Shown here piece after piece: positions 17,122 to 26,151 of a stretch of 45,882 nucleotides of DNA. Source of the stretch: Eubacterium sp. (GTDB lineage Bacteria; Bacillota; Clostridia; Lachnospirales; Lachnospiraceae); NCBI GenBank assembly GCA_022764165.1, contig JALERM010000076.1:1-45882 (forward strand), in the 5' to 3' direction. How positions within the stretch are numbered: the stretch's first letter is position 1; each line of letters begins with the position of its first letter. The translations under genes and the position numbers were made by a program. The notes beneath the pieces are model-generated. The model had not been told where the DNA came from, did no database searches, and saw nothing but the letters and a program-made list of their open reading frames with translations.

Positions 17122-18072
17122 GTGAGACATAATATTTTTGATTCAATACCATCTAATATAGTCTCCGGTAAGGATAATGTATTTGCAAATTTTTTGCAGA
17201 CGGCTGGACTTTATGATTCCATGAAAATAAGCGAAGACAATATCCAAGATTTAATTCTTTTACTTGATGGAAAAGTTCGAATAAGTGATTATTGCAAAGG
17301 ATGTAAAGAAGAACGTGTTTTTACAGTGAAGCCTTATATTCACTTTGAAGATGATGCTAATGGGTGCTATTCACAGAAACTTTCGGAAGAAGTTTTGAGA
17401 CTTCAGAAGTCGTATGTTCTCGATAACACACCGTCGCCTGGTGGGAGTGTAAGAAAACAAAATACGGTATGGAAGTGGAAAAGCTGGCAAATTGAAGAAG
17501 TGTCAAGGATTTTGGTATTCCAATTTGTTTGTAGCATGAATGAGGAACATCATCTTGATTATATTGTTCTAACAACAGATAATTCAATGATGAAAATAGG
17601 GCAGTATCCATCTGTTGCAGATATGACATTTCCAGAATTGGATGCTTATAAACATGTGATTTCTAAGGAAGATCGTAAGGAACTTGGAACAGCAATAGGA
17701 CTTTTTGCAAGTGGTGTTGGTGCTGGCTCATATGTTTATTTGAGACGAATCCTTGAAAGGCTTGTTTATCGAGCAAAAGAAACTGCGGCTGATGCGATTG
17801 ATAACGAGACGTTTGAGCAGGCGAGAGTAGCTGAAAGAATTAAGATGTTGGAAGGCTATCTTCCTGATATACTCGTCAAAAATACAACTATTTATGGGAT
17901 TCTGAGTAAAGGCATTCATGAGTTAAGCGAAGAAGAATGCAGGAAGTACTTTCCTGTTGTGAAAGAATGTATTTATCAGATACTTGGTATGTGGGAAAGC
18001 CTAAGAAAAAAACAGGCTGATGAAGCTGCTTTGAATAAAGCATTGAACGCAATAACAACATCAATGAAGTAA
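17122..18072 (+). CDS. Unknown protein between pglX and pglZ
   Basis: 316 residues, starting at GTG 17122 behind AAAGGAGAGATAACAAA. No family is recognised. Visible features are a CxxC pair (C58-K-G-C61) in an early beta-rich region that could be a zinc knuckle, a central segment with VYLRRILERLVYRAKE, and a helical C-terminus containing ILSKGIHELSEEECRKYF and VKECIYQIL. The latter resembles helical C-terminal modules of other uncharacterised defence-associated proteins, but that is an impression only. The gene is A+T-rich, lies 15 bases after pglX and is co-directional, so it is likely an accessory cassette of this BREX operon. Confidence 0.7.
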   Translation: MRHNIFDSIPSNIVSGKDNVFANFLQTAGLYDSMKISEDNIQDLILLLDGKVRISDYCKGCKEERVFTVKPYIHFEDDANGCYSQKLSEEVLRLQKSYVLDNTPSPGGSVRKQNTVWKWKSWQIEEVSRILVFQFVCSMNEEHHLDYIVLTTDNSMMKIGQYPSVADMTFPELDAYKHVISKEDRKELGTAIGLFASGVGAGSYVYLRRILERLVYRAKETAADAIDNETFEQARVAERIKMLEGYLPDILVKNTTIYGILSKGIHELSEEECRKYFPVVKECIYQILGMWESLRKKQADEAALNKALNAITTSMK

Positions 18073-18115
18073 TAAAAATGGCGGTTAAAACTGCCAAAGA
18101 GAGCGAGGTGTTATT

Positions 18116-19654
18116 ATGACCATAGAAGAAATTCTTGCAGGTGAATCAAAGAATGTGGAGTTCAAAGAGAATCTGCCGGAAAGAAGTATCAAATATATGA
18201 AGTCTGTGGTTGCCTTTGCCAATGGAACCGGAGGTAAAATTATTTTCGGAATTGTCGATAAGACCAGAGAAGTAATTGGCTTTGACAAGGAAGATGTGTT
18301 CAAAAAGATGGATGCCATTGCCAATGCTGTGACGGATAGCTGTGAACCGGCGATTATTCCAGATATTACATTACAGACAGTTGACGGTAAAACAGTTATT
18401 GTAGCGGAAATTTCCGAGGGCAGACAGCGACCGTATTATATCAAGGCTCTTGGCAGAGATGGCGGCGTATATGTCCGTGTTGCCGGAACTACCCGCCTTG
18501 CTGACGAGTATATGATAAAAGAGCTGATGTTTGAGGGAAGCAACCGCTATTTTGATCAGGCGTTGTGTACTGGGCTGACTATTTCAGACGAAGATATTGA
18601 CGCTCTTTGCAAAGCGATGAAGGAACAGGCAGTTAAAAACGCTCATAATGAGGAACAGAAAGCGTCTATCAAGGATGTTGGCAGGCAACAGCTTCGATCT
18701 TGGGGCGTATTGATTGAGCGTGATGGAAAAGATTATCCGTCCAATGCCTATGCGATTCTAACTGGTTGTGGCGGACTTCATGTTGCAATACAATGTGGTG
18801 TGTTCAAGGGAACAACCAAAGAAGTCTTTGTTGACCGCCGGGAGTATACCGGTCCGCTCTGGGAGCAAATAGATGAAGCATTTCAGTTTGTTCTGCGAAA
18901 TATTCATCTGGGTGCGACCATTGTGGGCATTTATCGCCAGGATGTTTATGAAATTCCACCGGATGCCATTCGTGAGTTAATTATCAACGCTGTGGTACAT
19001 CGCAGTTATCTGGATCATGGAACGATACAGGTTGCTGTTTATGATAACCGGCTGGAAATCACTTCCCCTGGCAAATTGCCAATGGGACAGACTGTGGAAC
19101 GTATGAAGGAAGGTTATTCTAAAATCAGGAATGAAGCACTTGCCCATGCGTTTTCTTATATGAATTTAATTGAGCATTGGGGAAGCGGCATTCCGAGAAT
19201 TATTGAAAAAGTAAAGAAAGCCGGACTGCGGGAACCGGAGTTTATTGGCGGTGAGGTTGATTTACGTATCAATATTTATCGAGGTCAGATTAACGATAAC
19301 AGTGACCGGAATAGTGGCCTTAATGACCTCAATAGTGCCGAAAAGCTGCCGGATAGCACTTTGAAAGTGCCGAATAGTGCCGCCGAAGTGCCGGATAATG
19401 GTGAAATAATGCCGGATAGAACCGAAAAAGTGCCGGATAGCACCATGAAAATGCCGGATAGTGAACAGGAACAAATTATTTACAAATATGTGTTGGAAAA
19501 TGAGTCAATAACAACAAAAAAAGTCATAGAACTTCTTAATGTGAAACAGCGGAGATCGAGAGCTATTTTGCAGTCAATGATTGAAAAAGGCTGGTTGAAA
19601 AAAACGGGTGCAGCGAGAAGTACCGTTTATGTAAAGAACACAGAGGGGAGGTAA
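18116..19654 (+). CDS. AlbA_2 (Schlafen-like) ATP-binding regulator in BREX locus
   Basis: 512 residues. The N-terminal AlbA_2/Schlafen-type domain is clear (ESKNVEFKENLP, then VVAFANGTGGKIIFGIVD, residues 9-45). A C-terminal GHKL-type ATP-binding domain follows (AIRELIINAVVHRSYLDHG, then DNRLEITSPGKLPMG, about residues 285-325). After it come six heptapeptide repeats at residues 411-452 and a terminal winged helix (VIELLNVKQRRSRAILQSMIEKGWL). This is the COG2865-type architecture. Genes of this type often sit between pglX and pglZ in BREX loci. Regulation or nucleic-acid sensing is likely. It starts 44 bases after the unknown gene and ends 6 bases before pglZ. Confidence 0.88.
   Translation: MTIEEILAGESKNVEFKENLPERSIKYMKSVVAFANGTGGKIIFGIVDKTREVIGFDKEDVFKKMDAIANAVTDSCEPAIIPDITLQTVDGKTVIVAEISEGRQRPYYIKALGRDGGVYVRVAGTTRLADEYMIKELMFEGSNRYFDQALCTGLTISDEDIDALCKAMKEQAVKNAHNEEQKASIKDVGRQQLRSWGVLIERDGKDYPSNAYAILTGCGGLHVAIQCGVFKGTTKEVFVDRREYTGPLWEQIDEAFQFVLRNIHLGATIVGIYRQDVYEIPPDAIRELIINAVVHRSYLDHGTIQVAVYDNRLEITSPGKLPMGQTVERMKEGYSKIRNEALAHAFSYMNLIEHWGSGIPRIIEKVKKAGLREPEFIGGEVDLRINIYRGQINDNSDRNSGLNDLNSAEKLPDSTLKVPNSAAEVPDNGEIMPDRTEKVPDSTMKMPDSEQEQIIYKYVLENESITTKKVIELLNVKQRRSRAILQSMIEKGWLKKTGAARSTVYVKNTEGR
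19346..19471 (+). repeat. Six 21-bp coding repeats (heptapeptide linker)
   Basis: Six tandem 21-base units, each containing a variant of TGCCGGATA, encode the heptads LPDSTLK, VPNSAAE, VPDNGEI, MPDRTEK, VPDSTMK and MPDSEQE. They join the ATP-binding domain to the winged helix. Units keep the frame and differ at several positions, so the array is old enough to have diverged. Unit number could vary between strains by slippage without breaking the frame. Confidence 0.85.
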
Positions 19655-19660
19655 CGCAGC

Positions 19661-22348
19661 ATGGATACAGACAAAGTAATACAAGACTTGAACCGGCGGT
19701 TTGCTGCCCCTTTGCCGGAATTTTATCAGCGACGTATCATCTTCTGGTACGATGAAGATAAAGAATTTGAGGACAAGTTGGATGAAGTAGTTTTGGAAAA
19801 CGCAAAGGTGGTTGCACTGACTGGCAACAATTCGTTTTCTGTGAAAAAGCTGCTTTCAGTAGACGATTTGACCACGAACTATCTGGTTTACAGACCACTG
19901 TCTTATTACCGTCCGGATGATAACTGGCTTCTGGATGTGGAGCTTTACAGTGAGGAGTTCCGGGCAGACCTGATCTCTATCTGGATGGATGAAATGGGAC
20001 TTGCATCTACTCCGGCTATGCGGAAACAGGTCAAAAATTATCGTGTTTATTTCAATGCGAAAGATCGTCGTTTGAAAATTCGCACACAGAATAAAGTACC
20101 GGCAACTCCGGCACAGTTGCACATGGCTGTGATGGCGGCAATCTGTGGATTGAAAGCTGCACAGCCGAATCAGATTTTACGCAGTGTGTTCCGGGCAGGA
20201 CTTGATTTGAACAACAATACGGTTTATCAGGATTTTGTAAAGTATCATGCAGATGGTGCATTCTGGGCGATGGTTCGCCAGGGATGCGGATTTTCTGAGG
20301 AAGAACCTGATCTTGGACGGTTGGCAATTCATTTACTGCTGACAGCTGCTACCCGTACCATGCGGCAGGAATATCTTGCCGGACTGGACGGATTTATTTC
20401 CATGCCACACCAGGCGTATTGCTACGACTTTATTTCGGAATGGCTTCATGGCGACAAGGTGAATTCCGGCGAAGTTGGAAGAGAGGGCGGCCTGGGCCGG
20501 GACATTCAGCAGCTTTATGATGTGGCAAGGTACGTTGAAGATGAAGCACGTTTGTATCAGCGGTTTGAAAAGCTGAATGTAGATGACCTGGTAGGTACAG
20601 AGTGTTTCCCATGCATTAACGAAGTAATTCTGATGAAGCTGATGGCAGAAATCAGTGACCATATCATTGATGTGGATACCATTACTTCAACCGTAGAAAA
20701 GCGAAGAACCTGTGCATGGTATGAGCCGTTTGAAAATTTCTATGATGGCATTTTACAGGTGGCGAATATGCAGAGCTTCTTCAAGGAACATTCTGTTGGA
20801 TTCCATACCGCAGAAGCAAAAGGCATCTGGAAAGAATACACCGAAAGCTATTATCAGATGGACACTTACTACCGTTTGTTCCACCTGAGTTTCCAAAAGA
20901 GTCTTGAGACTACCAATATTCTGCTGGATGACCTGTTCAAACATGTTGTAGATAAGGTGGAAGGGCTTTACACCCACTGGTTTCTCGGTGAATTGGGTAA
21001 CAATTGGTCGGATGTATGTGCAGACGAACTGGCAACCTACGGTAAAGTGCTGGAAGTACCGCAGCAGGAAGAATTTTATCGTTCACGCATTAAAACTTCG
21101 GATACCAAGGTATTTGTAATTATTTCGGATGCTATGCGTTATGAAGTGGCAGCAACAATGGCAGATCAGCTTCGCAGAGAAACTCAGAGTAAGGTTTCTC
21201 TCAGCAGTATGCAGAGCGTCTTCCCTTCTATCACAAAGTTCGGTATGGCAGCATTGCTTCCCCATAAGGAACTGACGGTAGAACTTCGGAATGATATTCT
21301 GACTGTGCTGGCAGATGGACAGTCTACGGCAAGCGCTTACCGGGATGAGGTTCTGAAATCAGAAGATCCGGCGAGTGTAGCATTGAAATACAATGATATT
21401 ATTGCCATGAAGAGAGCGGAACGAAGTGCATTGGTAAAGGGAATGGATGTGGTCTACATCTATCACGATACCATTGACGAAGCAAGTCATACTTCTGATA
21501 CCGCTGTTTTTGCTGCCTGTGATAAAGCAATTTCAGAGCTGAAAAATCTTGTGCGTATTATTGTAAATGAATTTGGCGGTACGAATATTCTGATTACTGC
21601 TGACCATGGATTCCTTTATACATATAGTCCGCTGAAGGAAGAAGACAAAGTGGATAAGAAAGGTTTTTATGATGTAGACATGGTAAATTCCGACGCAATT
21701 AGAAAAGAAAGCACAAGAAGATGTGTGGAATATGCCAGACGCTATGCGATTATGCAGAAGGGCGTGCAACCAGACTATTTGCTGCCTGTAAAATTGCTGG
21801 ATGGAAATACAGATTTTGAGGGATTTGCTCCAAGAGAAAATATTCGAATTAAGATGAGTGGCGGTGGTATGAATTTTGTACATGGTGGAATCAGTCTGCA
21901 GGAAATGGTAGTTCCGGTTATTGAATATCACCATTTGCGTAATGATTCCATGGAATATAAGCGTAACAAGCAAAAATACGATACGAAGCCAGTAGAGATC
22001 AATCTGTTGTCTGCAAACCGTAAAATCAGTAATATGATTTTCTCGCTGAATTTCTATCAGAAGGATGCTGTCGGTGCCAACCGTGAAGCGGCTACCTATC
22101 AGGTTTACTTTACGGATGAAAATGGCAAGCAGATCAGTGATGTCCAGAAGATTATCGCAGACAAAACCAGCGACAACGGTGCAGAACGTACCTTCCGCCG
22201 TCAGTTTAACTTAAAATCTCTGAAATACAGCAATACCGCTACTTACTATCTGGTGATTGCCGATGAACAGGGATTGCAGATGCCGCAGCGTGAGCCATTC
22301 CAGATTGACATCGCCTTTGCGGTGGATGAGTTTGATTTCTTTAGTTAA
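19661..22348 (+). CDS. pglZ: BREX protein PglZ (type A)
   Basis: 895 residues. The alkaline-phosphatase-superfamily core is visible: VFVIISDAMRYEVAATMADQ with D490, and ILITADHGFLYTY with D648-H649, the usual metal-binding positions. The N-terminus (RRFAAPLPEFYQRRIIFWYDED) is typical of PglZ type A. PglZ is essential to BREX and partners with BrxB and PglX. It lies 6 bases after the AlbA_2 gene behind GAGGGGAGGTAACGC. It shares the more G+C-balanced codon use of brxC and brxL. Confidence 0.95.
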   Translation: MDTDKVIQDLNRRFAAPLPEFYQRRIIFWYDEDKEFEDKLDEVVLENAKVVALTGNNSFSVKKLLSVDDLTTNYLVYRPLSYYRPDDNWLLDVELYSEEFRADLISIWMDEMGLASTPAMRKQVKNYRVYFNAKDRRLKIRTQNKVPATPAQLHMAVMAAICGLKAAQPNQILRSVFRAGLDLNNNTVYQDFVKYHADGAFWAMVRQGCGFSEEEPDLGRLAIHLLLTAATRTMRQEYLAGLDGFISMPHQAYCYDFISEWLHGDKVNSGEVGREGGLGRDIQQLYDVARYVEDEARLYQRFEKLNVDDLVGTECFPCINEVILMKLMAEISDHIIDVDTITSTVEKRRTCAWYEPFENFYDGILQVANMQSFFKEHSVGFHTAEAKGIWKEYTESYYQMDTYYRLFHLSFQKSLETTNILLDDLFKHVVDKVEGLYTHWFLGELGNNWSDVCADELATYGKVLEVPQQEEFYRSRIKTSDTKVFVIISDAMRYEVAATMADQLRRETQSKVSLSSMQSVFPSITKFGMAALLPHKELTVELRNDILTVLADGQSTASAYRDEVLKSEDPASVALKYNDIIAMKRAERSALVKGMDVVYIYHDTIDEASHTSDTAVFAACDKAISELKNLVRIIVNEFGGTNILITADHGFLYTYSPLKEEDKVDKKGFYDVDMVNSDAIRKESTRRCVEYARRYAIMQKGVQPDYLLPVKLLDGNTDFEGFAPRENIRIKMSGGGMNFVHGGISLQEMVVPVIEYHHLRNDSMEYKRNKQKYDTKPVEINLLSANRKISNMIFSLNFYQKDAVGANREAATYQVYFTDENGKQISDVQKIIADKTSDNGAERTFRRQFNLKSLKYSNTATYYLVIADEQGLQMPQREPFQIDIAFAVDEFDFFS

Positions 22349-22369
22349 GTACCGTAGGAGGATGGAAAG

Positions 22370-24487
22370 ATGGAGCAATTTACAGAGGGTGAAAGCACCC
22401 GTGAAGAAATAAAGAACAAGCTCCGTCAAAACTTTGACGGTAAGATTGTTCGGAAAGATCTGACAAAGAAAATCAAGGAAGGGGCAAATGTTCCGGTTTA
22501 TGTTCTTGAGTTCTTATTAGGTCAGTATTGCAGCTCAGATGATGAAACGGTCATTGAAAAAGGCGTACAGAATGTAAAGAGGATTCTTGCAGATAACTTT
22601 GTACGACCGGATGAATCACAGAAAATACTCTCTCAGCTGCGTAAAAAAGGCAGTCATACAATCATTGATATGGTGACAGTTCGCCTGGATATGAAAAAGG
22701 ACTGCTTCTTTGCAGAGTTTTCTAATCTGGGTGTTGGAAATGTGCCAATTGCGGATGAATACCCGGAAAAGTTTGACCGCCTGCTTTGTGGCGGTATCTG
22801 GTGTATTATTCAGTTGGACTATGAAGTTGAGGGCGACAATAACTTCGGAATCGAGGATATTGACGGAAATCCGCTTCGTTCCAAACAAAAGAAGCAGAAA
22901 GATATTTCGCCAATCAGTATCCGTAAGCTGACACCAATCCAGATGCCACATATTGATATTGATGGATTAAAGCAGGGACGAAAAGCATTTACCAAAGATG
23001 AATGGCTTGATATACTTCTACGTTCCATTGGTATGGAGCCAGATGAATTTACATACCGTGAGAAATGGCTGCTTTTGACCCGCATGATTCCACTGGTGGA
23101 GAATAATTTTAACCTTTGTGAGTTGGGACCGAGAAGTACGGGTAAGTCCCATCTCTACAAAGAGATTTCTCCGAATAGTATTTTGATTTCCGGTGGACAG
23201 ACGACCGTTGCAAACCTGTTTTACAATATGGGACGCAAGACCGTTGGATTGGTTGGATTATGGGACTGCGTGGCATTTGATGAAGTTGCCGGAATTAAAT
23301 TCAAAGATAAAGACGGTATCCAGATTATGAAAGACTATATGGCATCCGGCTCTTTTGCTCGTGGCAAAGAAGAAAAGGCGGCTACTGCTTCTATGGTGTT
23401 TGTGGGAAATATCAATCAGAGTGTGGATGTGCTGTTGAAAACATCCAGCTTGTTTGATCCGTTCCCAACGGAAATGGGAACAGATACAGCATTTCTTGAC
23501 CGAATGCACTGTTATCTTCCGGGATGGGAAATTCCGAAGTTTAGACCGGAACACTTTACTAATGATTACGGTTTTATTAGTGATTATCTGGCAGAGTTCA
23601 TCCGAGAGCTTCGTAAGGAACAGTATGGTGATGCACTTGACCACTACTTCCGCCTGGGAAAAAACTTAAATCAGCGTGATACCATAGCAGTTCGCCGTAT
23701 GGTGGACGGTTATTTGAAGCTGATGTATCCAGATGGTGAGTTTACAAAAGAGGAACTGGAAGAAATCATCCAGATTGCACTGGAAATGCGCCGCCGTGTC
23801 AAAGAACAGCTGAAGAAGCTGGGCGGCATGGAGTTCTACGATGTGAATTTCTCCTATATTGACCTGGAAGATATGTCGGAACATTATGTTTCTGTACCAG
23901 AACAGGGCGGCGGCAAACTGATACCGGATGGAATGTGCAATCCGGGACAGGTTTATACCGTATCCAGAGGAAAAAGCGGGATGCTTGGTGTATTTCGTTT
24001 GGAAAGCCAGATGTTGCCGGGCAATGGAAAGATTGAAAGAACCGGACTGGGCAGTGATTCCAAGTGTAAGGAAGCGGTAAACACAGCCTTCAACTATTTG
24101 AAAGCAAATGGCAACCGGATTAGCGGTTCCATCAGCACTTCAACCAAAGACTATATCATCAATTATCAGGATTTACAGGGCATTGGAATGACTGATAAGC
24201 TGTCACTTCCTACACTGATTGCTCTTTGCTCGATTGCACTGGGAAAATCAGTAGTCAGCAATCTGGCGGTGCTGGGCGATATTACAATCAGTGGAACCAT
24301 GATAAAGGTGGACGAACTTGCAAACACGCTTCAGGTATGCCTGGACAGCGGTGCAAAGAAAGTTCTGATTCCGAGTACCTCTTTTGTTGATTTCGCAAGT
24401 GTTCCAGCGGATTTGATGAGTGCATTTCAGTTGATTCCGTATCAGAGTGCGGAGGATGCGGTGTTTAAGGCATTGGGGGTAGAGTAA
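22370..24487 (+). CDS. brxL: BREX Lon-like AAA+ protein BrxL
   Basis: 705 residues. Walker A is GPRSTGKS at residues 253-260 and Walker B includes D304-E305 in VAFDEVAG. The C-terminal Lon-like domain includes KLSLPTLIALCSIALGKSV and VLGDITISGTMIKVDELAN, near the end. BrxL forms DNA-binding rings and is needed for phage exclusion rather than host methylation. By alignment by eye the Lon Ser position is kept (S612), but the Lys of the Lon Ser-Lys dyad falls on the VDELANT stretch with no Lys. Proteolysis is therefore not supported. It completes the type 1 set brxA-brxB-brxC-pglX-pglZ-brxL. Confidence 0.95.
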   Translation: MEQFTEGESTREEIKNKLRQNFDGKIVRKDLTKKIKEGANVPVYVLEFLLGQYCSSDDETVIEKGVQNVKRILADNFVRPDESQKILSQLRKKGSHTIIDMVTVRLDMKKDCFFAEFSNLGVGNVPIADEYPEKFDRLLCGGIWCIIQLDYEVEGDNNFGIEDIDGNPLRSKQKKQKDISPISIRKLTPIQMPHIDIDGLKQGRKAFTKDEWLDILLRSIGMEPDEFTYREKWLLLTRMIPLVENNFNLCELGPRSTGKSHLYKEISPNSILISGGQTTVANLFYNMGRKTVGLVGLWDCVAFDEVAGIKFKDKDGIQIMKDYMASGSFARGKEEKAATASMVFVGNINQSVDVLLKTSSLFDPFPTEMGTDTAFLDRMHCYLPGWEIPKFRPEHFTNDYGFISDYLAEFIRELRKEQYGDALDHYFRLGKNLNQRDTIAVRRMVDGYLKLMYPDGEFTKEELEEIIQIALEMRRRVKEQLKKLGGMEFYDVNFSYIDLEDMSEHYVSVPEQGGGKLIPDGMCNPGQVYTVSRGKSGMLGVFRLESQMLPGNGKIERTGLGSDSKCKEAVNTAFNYLKANGNRISGSISTSTKDYIINYQDLQGIGMTDKLSLPTLIALCSIALGKSVVSNLAVLGDITISGTMIKVDELANTLQVCLDSGAKKVLIPSTSFVDFASVPADLMSAFQLIPYQSAEDAVFKALGVE

Positions 24488-24510
24488 GCATATAAGTTAG
24501 GAGGGCACGA

Positions 24511-26151
24511 ATGGCTATTGAAAAGGTAATCATTCAAAATTTTAAAAAATTTAAAGAACCATTTGAAATTAACTTTAACGAAAACATCAATCTTCTGGTT
24601 GGCGATAACGAATCTGGAAAATCAACTATTCTTGAAGCTATTCATGTGGCTTTGACAGGTGTGTATGCAGGTCGCAGCATTCGCAATCAATTATCTGCAT
24701 ATCTGTTTAATCGGGAGGCTGTTCAGGAATATCTTGAATCAGTGGAATCTGGTCATCCGACTGCGCCACCTCAAATAATGATTGAGATATATTTTAAGAG
24801 TGGTACTTTACCGGAATACGAAGGAAATGGAAACTCGGAAAATAATGATGGTATAGAAGGTATTAGATTTACGATAGGGTTTTCAGAAAAATTCAATGCC
24901 GACTATGAAAACTTGCTTAGGTCGGAAAAATTGACCAGTATTCCTATTGAATTTTATGAAGCTAAGTGGTTCTCATTTAGCAGAGATGAGAAAATGCCGA
25001 GGTTTATCCCTGTGAAATCGGTAATGATTGATTCATCCAATTATAGATACCAAAACGGATCGGACGTTTATATTTCAAGAGTGGTAAAAGATTTTCTGGA
25101 ACCAGAGGATATAACTGCAATAACTCAGGCACATAGAAATATGATTGATGAGTTTTCTAAAAACGAGGCCATCCAAACTATTAACAAAAAAATAAGTGCT
25201 GCTTCGACGGTGATGAATGGGAAAATATCATTAAGTGCTGACCAGGGAGTTCAAAATTCATGGGAGTCAAGTTTGGTTACTCAGGTGGATGGAATTCCGT
25301 TTGCCCATGCGGGAAAAGGAGCTCAATGTGTGATAAAGACCCAGTTGGCTTTGAGTCATAAACAGGCAGAAAAAGCAAACATTATTTTGATTGAGGAACC
25401 AGAAAGCCACCTGTCATTTTCAAGGTTGAGTGAATTGATGGTGGCTATCGAAAAAGCTGCGTCAGGTAAGCAAATTATTGCATCAACGCATAGTAGTTTT
25501 GTGGCAAATAAGCTTGGACTGGAAAACTTGCTGTTACTCTCAGATAATAATTGCTGCTCAATGAAAGACCTAAAGAAAGATACCTTTGAATTTTTCAAAA
25601 AAGTAGCAGGATACGACACATTACGATTAATTTTATGTAAAAAGGCAATTTTAGTAGAAGGCGATTCGGATGAACTGGTTGTCCAGAGGGCGTATATGGA
25701 TATACATAACGGTAGACTTCCAATTCAGGATGGTATTGATGTAATGACTGTAGGTGGCGTTACATTTAAGCGATATCTGGAAATTGCGCAGATATTACAA
25801 AAGGAAACTGCTGTTGTTACAGATAATGATGGTAATATTGAGGCTGTAGAAAAGAAATATAAAGAATATGAAGGGATTCCTTATATCAACATCTGCGTCG
25901 ATGAAACGGTAGATACTGGTGATTTGAAACTGTCTGACAAAGCTTTCAATTATAATACATTGGAGCCCAAAATATTAAAGGAAAATGGACGAGAATCGCT
26001 GAATGATATATTTGGAACAACGTATCAGACGGATGATGAAATGCATAAATATATGCACGCTCATAAAACCGATTGTGCCATAGCTATTTTTGAATCACCT
26101 ACCAAGATTAAGTATCCTGAATACATAATGAGGGCGGTCAAAAATGAGTAG
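24511..26151 (+). CDS. OLD-family ATP-dependent nuclease (GajA-like)
   Basis: 546 residues. The N-terminal ABC-type ATPase has Walker A GDNESGKS at 31-38, Walker B LIEEPESH with E295-E296, and an H-loop in IIASTHSS near 330. The C-terminal TOPRIM domain shows AILVEGDSDE (Glu near 382) and VVTDNDGN with D438 and D440. This is the two-domain architecture of OLD and GajA nucleases. The following gene is a UvrD-like helicase overlapping by 8 bases, the gene order of Gabija defence. It begins 23 bases after brxL, so it may be read from the BREX promoter. It is A+T-richer than brxL. Confidence 0.88.
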   Translation: MAIEKVIIQNFKKFKEPFEINFNENINLLVGDNESGKSTILEAIHVALTGVYAGRSIRNQLSAYLFNREAVQEYLESVESGHPTAPPQIMIEIYFKSGTLPEYEGNGNSENNDGIEGIRFTIGFSEKFNADYENLLRSEKLTSIPIEFYEAKWFSFSRDEKMPRFIPVKSVMIDSSNYRYQNGSDVYISRVVKDFLEPEDITAITQAHRNMIDEFSKNEAIQTINKKISAASTVMNGKISLSADQGVQNSWESSLVTQVDGIPFAHAGKGAQCVIKTQLALSHKQAEKANIILIEEPESHLSFSRLSELMVAIEKAASGKQIIASTHSSFVANKLGLENLLLLSDNNCCSMKDLKKDTFEFFKKVAGYDTLRLILCKKAILVEGDSDELVVQRAYMDIHNGRLPIQDGIDVMTVGGVTFKRYLEIAQILQKETAVVTDNDGNIEAVEKKYKEYEGIPYINICVDETVDTGDLKLSDKAFNYNTLEPKILKENGRESLNDIFGTTYQTDDEMHKYMHAHKTDCAIAIFESPTKIKYPEYIMRAVKNE

